From: Bacteroidota bacterium
Lineage (GTDB): Bacteria > Bacteroidota > Kryptoniia > Kryptoniales > JAKASW01
Assembly: GCA_021796055.1 (NCBI GenBank)
Contig: JAJYOS010000459.1
Location: 1 to 5,776 of the forward strand
DNA: 5,776 nt
Direction: 5' to 3'
The position numbers and the translations under genes were made by a program. Each line of letters begins with the position of its first letter. Position 1 is the first letter of the stretch. The notes under the pieces are model-generated. The model did no database searches, was not told the DNA's origin, and worked only from the letters and a program-made list of their open reading frames with translations. Below, piece after piece: positions 1-5,776 of this stretch.

Positions 1-339
1 AATTTCGAAGGAGTAATCGTAATGGTGGGGATTGTCGTATCCAACGGAATCCTTCTTGTCGATTACATCAACCGTCTAAGGAAAACGGGCGTTGAGCTTC
101 ACGAGGCTGTCACGCTCGGCGGCCGGACCCGGCTCAGGCCGATTCTGATGACTTCTCTGGCAACTGTAATTGGACTCCTTCCGATGGCTTTCGGGATCGG
201 CGGTGAAAGGTCACAGGCGCCGCTCGCCATAGCCGTAATCGGCGGCCTGACGGTGTCAACTTTTCTTACTCTTATTTTCATTCCCACCCTGTATATGATC
301 TTTGAAGAAAAATTCAAGAGAGACATGAAACAGGAATAG
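1..339 (+). CDS. RND-family efflux transporter, inner-membrane subunit, C-terminal fragment (5' end outside window)
   Basis: The frame is open from base 1 and ends at TAG 337-339, giving the last 112 residues of a protein that would normally be about 1,000 or more residues long. An internal ATG at 22 is not the start. What is seen is the classic RND C-terminus: the end of TM10 (GIVVSNGILLVDY, visible residues 10-22), the RLRPILMTSL loop leading into TM11, a PLAIAVIGGL turn, TM12 ending in FIPTLYMIFEE, and a charged cytoplasmic tail. Proteins of this family are proton-driven trimers that pump drugs, bile salts or other amphiphiles through a periplasmic adaptor and an outer-membrane channel. 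The motifs look more like the hydrophobe/amphiphile (AcrB/MdtB) branch than the metal (CzcA/CusA) branch, but the substrate cannot be read from this fragment. The position matching AcrB Lys940 in TM10 is Ser here (visible residue 14). Adaptor and outer-membrane channel genes, if linked, would lie to the left. Confidence 0.93.
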   Translation, partial: NFEGVIVMVGIVVSNGILLVDYINRLRKTGVELHEAVTLGGRTRLRPILMTSLATVIGLLPMAFGIGGERSQAPLAIAVIGGLTVSTFLTLIFIPTLYMIFEEKFKRDMKQE

Positions 340-435
340 TAAGACATGTCGATGTAGAGCGTATGTTTTGGTGTCCGCCCTTTCTCATCACATATCATTC
401 TCCTTCTCACCTGAGGGATGATGTGCATTACTAAT

Positions 436-464
436 TTGATTTTTCGACCTGGGCTGGCTAACAT
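436..464 (+). promoter_or_regulatory. Candidate sigma70-like promoter for kbl
   Basis: TTGATT (436-441) and TAACAT (459-464) are separated by exactly 17 bp, each matching the -35 and -10 consensus at 4 of 6 positions. Transcription would begin near 471, leaving a leader of about 130 nt before the kbl ATG. The site lies in the 263-bp gap between the RND gene and kbl, which holds no recognisable gene. The match is moderate and could arise by chance. If the host uses Bacteroidota-type promoters, this consensus would not apply. Confidence 0.35.
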
Positions 465-591
465 GTTCAACCGTTAGTCATAGGACGATGGAATTCCTGC
501 AAGTCGCAAAAATGCCACAAGCAGCGTTTAGGAGCATCTGTTTCGCGACACAGGCGGACGAAATTGCCGTCGAAATATGCTCAAAATCCTT

Positions 592-597
592 AGGAGG
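592..597 (+). promoter_or_regulatory. Strong Shine-Dalgarno site of kbl
   Basis: AGGAGG at 592-597 ends 5 nt before ATG 603, close to the ideal anti-SD match and spacing. It fixes the kbl start and suggests efficient initiation. It contrasts with nfo and anmK in the same window, which show no comparable site. Confidence 0.8.
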
Positions 598-602
598 AAA
601 TC

Positions 603-1796
603 ATGTACGGTAAGTTTCAAGAACACCTGAGGCAGCAAATCAATTCAATCAAAGAGAGCGGTCTGTACAAGGAAGAGCGCATCATCGCTTCTCCTCAGGG
701 AGCAACGATAAGACTTACAAACGGAAAGACTGTTTTAAACTTCTGTGCAAACAATTACCTCGGGCTATCGAGCCACCCGAAGGTAATCGAAGCCGCAAAG
801 CGCGGACTAGATGAACGCGGATACGGGATGTCGTCCGTCAGGTTCATATGCGGTACGCAGGACATACATAAGGAGCTTGAATCGAAAATTGCGAAGTTTC
901 TTCACACCGACGATACGATCCTGTACGTTGCATGCTTTGATGCAAACGGCGGCGTGTTCGAGCCGCTCCTCACCGAAGAAGACGCCATAATTTCGGACGA
1001 ACTCAACCACGCGAGCATCATTGACGGCATCCGCGGAAGCAAAGCGGCGCGATACCGGTACAAGCACGCGGACATGAAGGAACTCGAGGATATGCTGAAG
1101 TCGGCGTCGGGTGCGCGATTCAGGATGATCGCTACCGACGGCGTATTTTCAATGGATGGAGATATGGCGAAGCTTGATGAGATTTGTGACCTTGCAGAAA
1201 AAAATGACGCGCTCGTCATGGTCGATGACTCGCATGCCACGGGATTTGTAGGAAAGACCGGAAGAGGAAGTGTGGAATACAGGAATGTCATGGGGCGCGT
1301 CGATATCATCACGAGCACGCTTGGCAAGGCAGCAGGCGGAGCCGCTGGCGGCTTTACGAGCGGGAGAAAGGAGATAATAGAGTTTCTGAGGCAGAGATCG
1401 AGACCCTATCTGTTTTCCAATACGCTTCCACCTTCTATTGTCAGCGCCGCCATCGCCGTCTTCGATCTTCTGGGGTCTACGACTGAGCTGCGCGATAAGC
1501 TCGAGCGAAATACGACCTACTTCCGGTCGGAGATGACGAAACGAGGGTTCGAAATCAGACCGGGCGAGCATCCTATTGTTCCGATAATGCTCTACGATGC
1601 AAAACTGGCAACTGAGTTTGCAAGCCAGCTCCTGGATGAAGGGATTTATGTAATAGGCTTCTCTTTTCCCGTCGTCCCCAAAGGTCAGGCGCGAATCAGG
1701 GTCCAGCTCTCGGCAGCACATGAAAAAGAGCATCTCGACAAGGCTATAAATGCGTTCGAGAAGATCGGCAGGAAGCTCGGCGTTTTGAAGGCCTGA
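603..1796 (+). CDS. kbl: Glycine C-acetyltransferase (2-amino-3-ketobutyrate CoA ligase)
   Basis: This PLP enzyme cleaves 2-amino-3-ketobutyrate with CoA into glycine and acetyl-CoA, the second step of threonine degradation after threonine dehydrogenase (Tdh). It acts as a cytosolic homodimer. The product is 397 residues, against 398 in E. coli Kbl, and it matches along its whole length by eye. Key segments are FCANNYLGL (47-55), the family-diagnostic [17 protein letters not shown] (77-93), LNHASIIDG with the PLP-stacking His136, [11 protein letters not shown] with Asp208 and His211 that bind the cofactor, [10 protein letters not shown] with the Schiff-base Lys242, and QARIRVQ with Arg366, which should hold the substrate carboxylate. 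The related alpha-oxoamine synthases BioF and serine palmitoyltransferase share the fold, but the [10 protein letters not shown] and [11 protein letters not shown] blocks favour Kbl. The start is set by the AGGAGG site just upstream. No tdh adjoins it: the upstream gene is an efflux pump, and a strong terminator follows directly, so kbl looks monocistronic. Confidence 0.97.
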   Translation: MYGKFQEHLRQQINSIKESGLYKEERIIASPQGATIRLTNGKTVLNFCANNYLGLSSHPKVIEAAKRGLDERGYGMSSVRFICGTQDIHKELESKIAKFLHTDDTILYVACFDANGGVFEPLLTEEDAIISDELNHASIIDGIRGSKAARYRYKHADMKELEDMLKSASGARFRMIATDGVFSMDGDMAKLDEICDLAEKNDALVMVDDSHATGFVGKTGRGSVEYRNVMGRVDIITSTLGKAAGGAAGGFTSGRKEIIEFLRQRSRPYLFSNTLPPSIVSAAIAVFDLLGSTTELRDKLERNTTYFRSEMTKRGFEIRPGEHPIVPIMLYDAKLATEFASQLLDEGIYVIGFSFPVVPKGQARIRVQLSAAHEKEHLDKAINAFEKIGRKLGVLKA

Positions 1797-1826
1797 GGAC
1801 TTTCCTCACTTCAGCGAATATTACCG

Positions 1827-1868
1827 GAGGCGTGAATCCGGAGCCAACTCCGACGCGCCTCTTTTTTT
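1827..1868 (+). terminator. Strong two-tier intrinsic terminator of kbl
   Basis: The outer stem pairs GAGGCGTG (1827-1834) with CGCGCCTC (1854-1861), 8 bp including one G-U pair. Stacked inside it, CGGAG (1839-1843) pairs with CTCCG (1848-1852) around a CCAA loop. Seven T residues (1862-1868) follow at once. It begins 30 bp after the kbl stop and reaches to within 6 bp of the nfo stop on the other strand. Read from the minus strand, the hairpin is not followed by a T run, so it should terminate kbl far better than nfo. Confidence 0.9.
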
Positions 1869-1873
1869 GCGGC

Positions 1874-2755
1874 TCAGGGCTTGCCGATAAACGAACGAAG
1901 CAGCTTCAGATTCACCATGTCCATCGCAAATCCATCTTCGCCCTTAGGCGTCTCGAGTATTTTCGGCACCGATTCAAATCTCTCGTCGTTCATTATCAAA
2001 CGGAAACCGGCCTTCCCTATCTGGCCTTTGCCGATGTGTTCATGCCTGTCGACTCTTGAGCCGAGCGGTTTCTTCGCGTCGTTGAGGTGAACGGCGTGCA
2101 GCAAATCGAATCCGACGACACGTTCGAATTCGTTCATGGTCGCCTCATAGGTCTCTTTCGTTCTGATGTCATAACCTGCGGCAAAGATATGGCACGTGTC
2201 GATGCAGACACCCACCCGCTTCTTATTCCTGATCAGGGAAAGCATCTCCGCTATCTCATCAAAACTGCTCCCGACGTTCGTTCCCTGTCCTGCGGTCGTT
2301 TCTATTAGCGTAACCACGTCGGCATCGGCCGTGGAGGAGTGGGCGTAATTTACAGAATCAGCAACGAGCCCGACGGCTTCCCTCCTGTCCATTATCGTGT
2401 GCGCGCCCGGATGCAAAATCATGTATTTTATCCCGAGCAGCGAGCAGCGCTCGATTTCTTGGATGAATGCGGTTCTGGATTTGTTCAGTAGTAATTCGCC
2501 GGCACCGCAGAGGTTGATGAGATACGAGTCATGAGAAACAACCAGCTCGACTTTTGATTTATTCTTTGCCTCTCGGTATTTTAAAACGTCATCGGACGAA
2601 ATTACCGGGTCGTTCCACTGATTAGAATTCTTGGTGAATATTTGGACCGCGGTGCATGCGACCCGCTCGGCTCTTTCGAATGCGGTGTACAGGCCTCCGG
2701 CAACAGACATGTGCGCGCCGAGCAGAACTCTCCGATCTACAGCTGTTTTCTTCAT
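1874..2755 (-). CDS. nfo: Endonuclease IV, zinc-dependent AP endonuclease (AP endonuclease family 2)
   Basis: This enzyme nicks DNA 5' to abasic sites and removes blocked 3' ends during base-excision repair. The product is 293 residues (E. coli Nfo is 285) and forms a TIM-barrel-type protein with three metal ions. All nine expected metal ligands can be placed: His75 (VVSHDSY), His115 (ILHPGAH), Glu152 (LIETTAGQGTNVG), Asp186 and His189 (CIDTCHIFAAGYD), His223 (VHLNDAKKPLGS), Asp236 and His238 (VDRHEHIGKG) and Glu268 (ILETPKG). They sit at a steady offset of 6-7 residues from the E. coli numbering. The N-terminal GAHMSVAGG motif starts at residue 13, so there is a short extension before it. 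ATG 2755 is the only good start ahead of that motif, and a run of A residues rather than a Shine-Dalgarno precedes it. The gene is convergent with kbl and divergent from anmK. It appears intact and functional. Confidence 0.97.
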   Translation of the reverse strand: MKKTAVDRRVLLGAHMSVAGGLYTAFERAERVACTAVQIFTKNSNQWNDPVISSDDVLKYREAKNKSKVELVVSHDSYLINLCGAGELLLNKSRTAFIQEIERCSLLGIKYMILHPGAHTIMDRREAVGLVADSVNYAHSSTADADVVTLIETTAGQGTNVGSSFDEIAEMLSLIRNKKRVGVCIDTCHIFAAGYDIRTKETYEATMNEFERVVGFDLLHAVHLNDAKKPLGSRVDRHEHIGKGQIGKAGFRLIMNDERFESVPKILETPKGEDGFAMDMVNLKLLRSFIGKP

Positions 2756-2763
2756 TTTTTAAT
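2736..2763 (+). promoter_or_regulatory. Candidate promoter for anmK, overlapping the nfo start
   Basis: TCTACA (2736-2741, 4 of 6 matches to TTGACA) and TTTAAT (2758-2763, 5 of 6 matches to TATAAT) are 16 bp apart. Initiation near 2770 would give an anmK leader of only about 15 nt. The -35 box lies inside the first codons of nfo, so the two divergent genes would share or contest this DNA. Part of the signal comes from a run of six T residues (2755-2760), so a chance match is possible. No equally good promoter was found for nfo. Confidence 0.3.
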
Positions 2764-2784
2764 TTACATGAGCATGGACTTAAA

Positions 2785-3984
2785 ATGAAACAACTCTTCG
2801 AACTGTCGCAGAAACAGAGAAAGCTCGTTATCGGCCTCATGAGCGGTACTAGCGTCGATGGCATCGACGCGGTGCTGATTGAAATTGAAGGGAGCGGGAC
2901 CACCACCCGGATTCGTCAGATTGATTTCATAACTGTTCCCTTTCCCAATGGGTTCAAGGAATTTGTACTGCGAAATTCACAGATCGGAACGAGCGACGTC
3001 GCTGACATAACCAGACTTAACTTCCTGCTGGCCCAGCTCTATTCGAAGGCCGTTGAAGCGCTGTGCACCCATGCCAACGTTGCCCAGGAGAAGGTCGATC
3101 TCATCGGCTCTCATGGACAAACAATTCATCATCTTCCGGATAGTGTCGACCTATTCGGCGAGAAAGTCGTCGCGACACTGCAGATCGGCGACCCGTCGGT
3201 GCTTGCCAAGCTGACGGGCATTGTAACGATAGGCGACTTCAGAGTTGGAGATATGGCCTTTGGTGGACAGGGTGCACCGCTCGTCCCGTACTTCGATTAT
3301 CTTCTCTTCCGTTCCGAAACAGTTTCACGAGCACTTCTTAACATCGGGGGGATAGCAAACATCACCTATCTGCCCGAGCGATGCGAAGGTCGGGACGTAC
3401 TGGCCTTTGACACTGGACCCGGAAATATGGTAATCGATCAGATCATGAAGCGCCTTTACGATAAGGAATATGACAAAGACGGACAGACGGCGTTCGCCGG
3501 CACAATTCGGGATGAATTGACCGAATACTTAATGATGGATGACTACGTTATTGCCAGACCCCCAAAATCAACGGGACGCGAGCGCTACGGAAGCAGTTAT
3601 GTCTCCGATATCCTCACCAAGTTCTCCAACCTCGCCAGAGAAGATCTGATTGCAACGGTGAGCGATTTCACGGCAAAAACAGTTTATGAAAATTTCAGGA
3701 GATTCCTCTCCCCAACCGCCGTCCAGACGGGCCATGCGCCTTTGGCTGAACTCTTCGTCAGCGGCGGCGGTGCACAGAACAAGTTTCTGTTACATTCTCT
3801 CGGCCGCTATTTCGCGGGCACCAGGGTGGGGGTTGCCGAGAATCTCGGAATATCTTCCGATGCGAAGGAGGCCATCTGTTTCGCGGTACTCGCGAACGAG
3901 ACTGTCTCCGGCAATGCCGCCAACATACCACAGGTCACCGGGGCTTCGAAGGCGACGGTGCTTGGAAAAATCTGCCTCCCGTAG
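2785..3984 (+). CDS. anmK: Anhydro-N-acetylmuramic acid kinase
   Basis: AnmK uses ATP and water to open and phosphorylate 1,6-anhydro-MurNAc, released from turned-over peptidoglycan, giving MurNAc 6-phosphate for the MurQ etherase. It acts in the cytosol. The 399-residue product carries the family signatures in order: GLMSGTSVDGIDAVL (17-31, phosphate loop), GSHGQTIHH (108-116), DFRVGDMAFGGQGAPLVPYFD (151-171), where Asp156 is the probable general base by comparison with Pseudomonas AnmK, LLNIGGIANIT (184-194), AFDTGPGNMVID (207-218) and the nucleotide-binding SGGGAQNKFL (326-335). The frame is open upstream to an ATG at 2656, but that extension runs antisense through the start of nfo and has no family similarity. 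ATG 2785 gives the usual short lead of about 15 residues before VIGLMSGT. Only a weak GGA precedes this start. No murQ or other recycling gene is in the window. The gene is divergent from nfo and convergent with the sensor kinase. Confidence 0.95.
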   Translation: MKQLFELSQKQRKLVIGLMSGTSVDGIDAVLIEIEGSGTTTRIRQIDFITVPFPNGFKEFVLRNSQIGTSDVADITRLNFLLAQLYSKAVEALCTHANVAQEKVDLIGSHGQTIHHLPDSVDLFGEKVVATLQIGDPSVLAKLTGIVTIGDFRVGDMAFGGQGAPLVPYFDYLLFRSETVSRALLNIGGIANITYLPERCEGRDVLAFDTGPGNMVIDQIMKRLYDKEYDKDGQTAFAGTIRDELTEYLMMDDYVIARPPKSTGRERYGSSYVSDILTKFSNLAREDLIATVSDFTAKTVYENFRRFLSPTAVQTGHAPLAELFVSGGGAQNKFLLHSLGRYFAGTRVGVAENLGISSDAKEAICFAVLANETVSGNAANIPQVTGASKATVLGKICLP

Positions 3985-4072
3985 AGCGGCCCCTGGGTTG
4001 TTGTGTCAGACCGCAAGTAAGTCCTCAAGTCCGCACGAGGATCCGGCCTGAGAAGTCGCGGCGCTATCTGTT

Positions 4073-5776
4073 TTAACGAAGTTGAAGAACTTCGCGGACC
4101 TTCTTCGCGAGTGTCTTTGGAGTAAAAGGCTTCTGTATGAAGTGAATACCTTCGTCGAGAATTCCACGATGGGCTATGACATTTGCGGTATATCCGGACA
4201 TAAACAGCGTCTTTATGCGGGGCTTCAGCTTTGCGATTTTATCCCTGAGTTCCTTCCCGTTCATCTTCGGCATGATCACATCGGAAAGGAGTAGATCGAT
4301 CTCATCGCCGTAAGTTTCGCAAATATCGATAGCCTCCGCGGGCGTATATGCGGCGAGCACTTTGTACCGATATTCTTCCAGGCTGTTCTTCGCCAATTCC
4401 AGGAGGTCCGGCTGGTCTTCGACAACCAGAACCGTCTCGCTTCCGTCGAACGACTCGTCCTGCGGCTTTTCTTCCGAAATTTCCTTCCTCCCGTAGGAAC
4501 GCGGGAAGTATACTCTGATTACAGTCCCCTTGCCCGGTTCGCTGTACACGTTGACGTTGCCGCCGTTCTGCTTGACGATTCCGTAGACGGTAGACAGGCC
4601 AAGGCCGGTCCCCTCCCCCTTCGGCTTGGTCGTGAAAAAGGGCTCGAACATTTTATCCTGGACGTCGCTGTCCATGCCTTTCCCGTCGTCGGTCACGGAT
4701 AATACGACATACTCGCCGGGTGAAAACTCCCTGTGGCCAGTAACATAATGCTCGTCTATCTTCTCGTTGTAGACTTCGATTGTGATTGTTCCGATGTCTT
4801 CAATGGCGTCCCTGGAATTTGTTGCCAGGTTGATCAGTATCTGATCGAATTGTGTCGGGTCTATCTTCGTATTCCAAAGGTCCTGGGTTGCATTAAGGAC
4901 AAGATTAATATTCTCACCGATAAGGCGCTGGATCATCGGACGGATGGATTCGACCGCTGAGCCGAGGTTCAGGACTTTTGGCGAAACGATCTCGCGTCGC
5001 GCGAAAGCGAGGAGTTGTCTCGTTAGCTCGCTTCCTCTGTAAGCCGCTTTCAGCACGGCTTCTATCTGGTGATAGATCGGGTCTGTCTCATTCAATTTAT
5101 TCTTGACTAGTTCGCCGTATCCGAGTATCACGCCCAGGATGTTGTTGTAATCGTGAGCAACGCCGCCTGCCAGCCTGCCAATCCCTTCCAGTTTCTGCGA
5201 CTGGAACAGCTGTCGTTCGAGGGATTTTTGCTCCGTCTCGTCGAGCAAATACTGTTTTATTCGGACCAATTCACCGTGCTCATCGAAGACCCCGACATAG
5301 GTGGCCCTCACATAGACTGGCTTGCCGTCCCGATTCCTGAGTTCCAGCTCATGTTCGGTAAGCTTCTTCTTCCTCCTTACCAGACCTATCAACTCGGTTC
5401 TCGTTTCCTTCTTCGCATAAAGTTCGATGACGTTTGTGGAGAGGGCCTCCTCCTCTGATTTAAATCCAAACATCTTCAGAAAACCCGGATTGCAGGCGAT
5501 GATTTCCCCGTCCGGCAGAGTCAAGGAATCCGCCGTTGGGTCCTCTTCGAAGAACGATCTGTACTGTTCCTCGCTCTTGCGAAGTGCCTCCTCCATCTTC
5601 TTGCGAAAATCAACATCCTCGGCAGTACCCTCATAGCAAAGCGGCTCGCCTTTGCTGTCTCTCACGACGCGGGCATTTTCGCGCACCCAAAGAAATGAAC
5701 CGTCCTTCTTTCTCCAACGGGTTTCCATACCGATAACCTGGCCGTCCTTTTCAATCTTCGCCTTGAAGGCCGACCT
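4073..5776 (-). CDS. Hybrid sensor histidine kinase, PAS-PAS-HisKA-HATPase-receiver (5' end outside window)
   Basis: The frame is open to the right edge, so 567 C-terminal residues are visible. ATG 5728 falls inside a PAS domain (the strand GQVIGMETRWRKKDGSFLWV spans it) and is not the start. Domains in visible numbering are: the end of a first PAS with its PAC motif (about 1-58), a second PAS (about 68-181, ADSLTLPDGEIIACNPGFLKMFGF region), a HisKA helix pair with phospho-acceptor His208 in GGVAHDYNNIL, an HATPase with N box (INLATNSRDAI, 315-325), G1 box (DDGKGM, 363-368), F box (FEPFFTTK) and G2 box (GEGTGLGLS), and a C-terminal receiver (about 447-567). The receiver has acidic Glu453/Asp454, phospho-acceptor Asp499 (LLLSDVIMPKMNG), Ser527 (FMSGYT) and Lys549 (IQKPF). 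All catalytic residues are present. It should autophosphorylate and pass phosphate to its own receiver, with an unknown onward partner. No membrane segment, HPt or DNA-binding domain is visible. The input signal is unknown. Confidence 0.95.
   Translation of the reverse strand, partial: RSAFKAKIEKDGQVIGMETRWRKKDGSFLWVRENARVVRDSKGEPLCYEGTAEDVDFRKKMEEALRKSEEQYRSFFEEDPTADSLTLPDGEIIACNPGFLKMFGFKSEEEALSTNVIELYAKKETRTELIGLVRRKKKLTEHELELRNRDGKPVYVRATYVGVFDEHGELVRIKQYLLDETEQKSLERQLFQSQKLEGIGRLAGGVAHDYNNILGVILGYGELVKNKLNETDPIYHQIEAVLKAAYRGSELTRQLLAFARREIVSPKVLNLGSAVESIRPMIQRLIGENINLVLNATQDLWNTKIDPTQFDQILINLATNSRDAIEDIGTITIEVYNEKIDEHYVTGHREFSPGEYVVLSVTDDGKGMDSDVQDKMFEPFFTTKPKGEGTGLGLSTVYGIVKQNGGNVNVYSEPGKGTVIRVYFPRSYGRKEISEEKPQDESFDGSETVLVVEDQPDLLELAKNSLEEYRYKVLAAYTPAEAIDICETYGDEIDLLLSDVIMPKMNGKELRDKIAKLKPRIKTLFMSGYTANVIAHRGILDEGIHFIQKPFTPKTLAKKVREVLQLR

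Noticed and set aside
390..427. Possible hairpin CACAT...ATGTG after the RND gene as a terminator
   Set aside because: The arms are short, AT-rich and need a bulge, the loop is long, and no T run follows.
363..434. Small plus-strand frame of 23 codons after the RND gene
   Set aside because: It has no credible ribosome binding site or recognisable product. A frame this short is expected by chance.
99..470. Minus-strand frame of 123 codons across the RND gene end
   Set aside because: Most of it is antisense to the conserved RND C-terminus, and the translation resembles nothing known.
902..1733. Long minus-strand frames opposite kbl (902-1327 and 1149-1733)
   Set aside because: They lie wholly within a well-conserved plus-strand gene, overlap each other, resemble no family and have compositions expected of antisense shadows.
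2656..2784. In-frame 43-codon upstream extension of anmK starting at ATG 2656
   Set aside because: It lies antisense to the first 100 bases of nfo, is rich in Arg and Cys, has no AnmK similarity and no Shine-Dalgarno. ATG 2785 gives the usual N-terminus.
5726..5728. ATG at 5728 as the start of the sensor kinase
   Set aside because: The frame stays open for 16 more codons to the window edge, and those residues continue the PAS beta-strand, so the real start is outside.
1..5776. A hidden novel system (defence island, toxin-antitoxin, CRISPR, retroelement, mobile element)
   Set aside because: All large frames belong to known housekeeping or signalling families. No repeat array, transposase, integrase, attachment site or unexplained long gap was seen.

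Overview
This is ordinary bacterial chromosome with five protein-coding genes, all recognisable housekeeping or signalling families. Two of them are cut by the window edges. Base composition is roughly balanced between GC and AT. The organism cannot be fixed from this window. The AnmK and Nfo sequences, the PAS/hybrid kinase architecture and the mixture of one very strong Shine-Dalgarno site (kbl) with genes lacking one (nfo, anmK) would fit a free-living Gram-negative bacterium, perhaps of the Bacteroidota/Ignavibacteria side of the tree, but that is only an impression. The RND pump and the muropeptide-recycling kinase also point to a Gram-negative cell envelope.

Layout, left to right. (1) 1-339, plus strand: the last 112 codons of an RND efflux pump inner-membrane subunit. 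(2) 340-602: a non-coding gap with a plausible sigma70-like promoter and a leader of about 130 nt ending in a near-perfect Shine-Dalgarno. (3) 603-1796, plus strand: kbl, glycine C-acetyltransferase, closed by a very strong two-tier intrinsic terminator at 1827-1868. (4) 1874-2755, minus strand: nfo, endonuclease IV, convergent with kbl. (5) 2785-3984, plus strand: anmK, anhydro-MurNAc kinase, divergent from nfo with only 29 bp between the two start codons. (6) 3985-4072: a short convergent gap with no convincing terminator. (7) 4073-5776, minus strand: a hybrid sensor histidine kinase (PAS, PAS, HisKA, HATPase, receiver), whose 5' end lies beyond the right edge.

The genes do not form one pathway. 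They cover drug or metabolite export, threonine/glycine catabolism, base-excision DNA repair, peptidoglycan recycling and two-component signalling. Every gene differs in orientation from its neighbour except the RND gene and kbl, and those two are separated by a likely promoter, so no multi-gene operon is evident. I found no mobile element, CRISPR array, tRNA or rRNA, toxin-antitoxin or defence module, and no sign of an undescribed system. The observations most worth a second look are the very compact nfo/anmK divergent region, a 41-codon upstream reading frame overlapping the kbl start, and kbl standing without its usual partner tdh.
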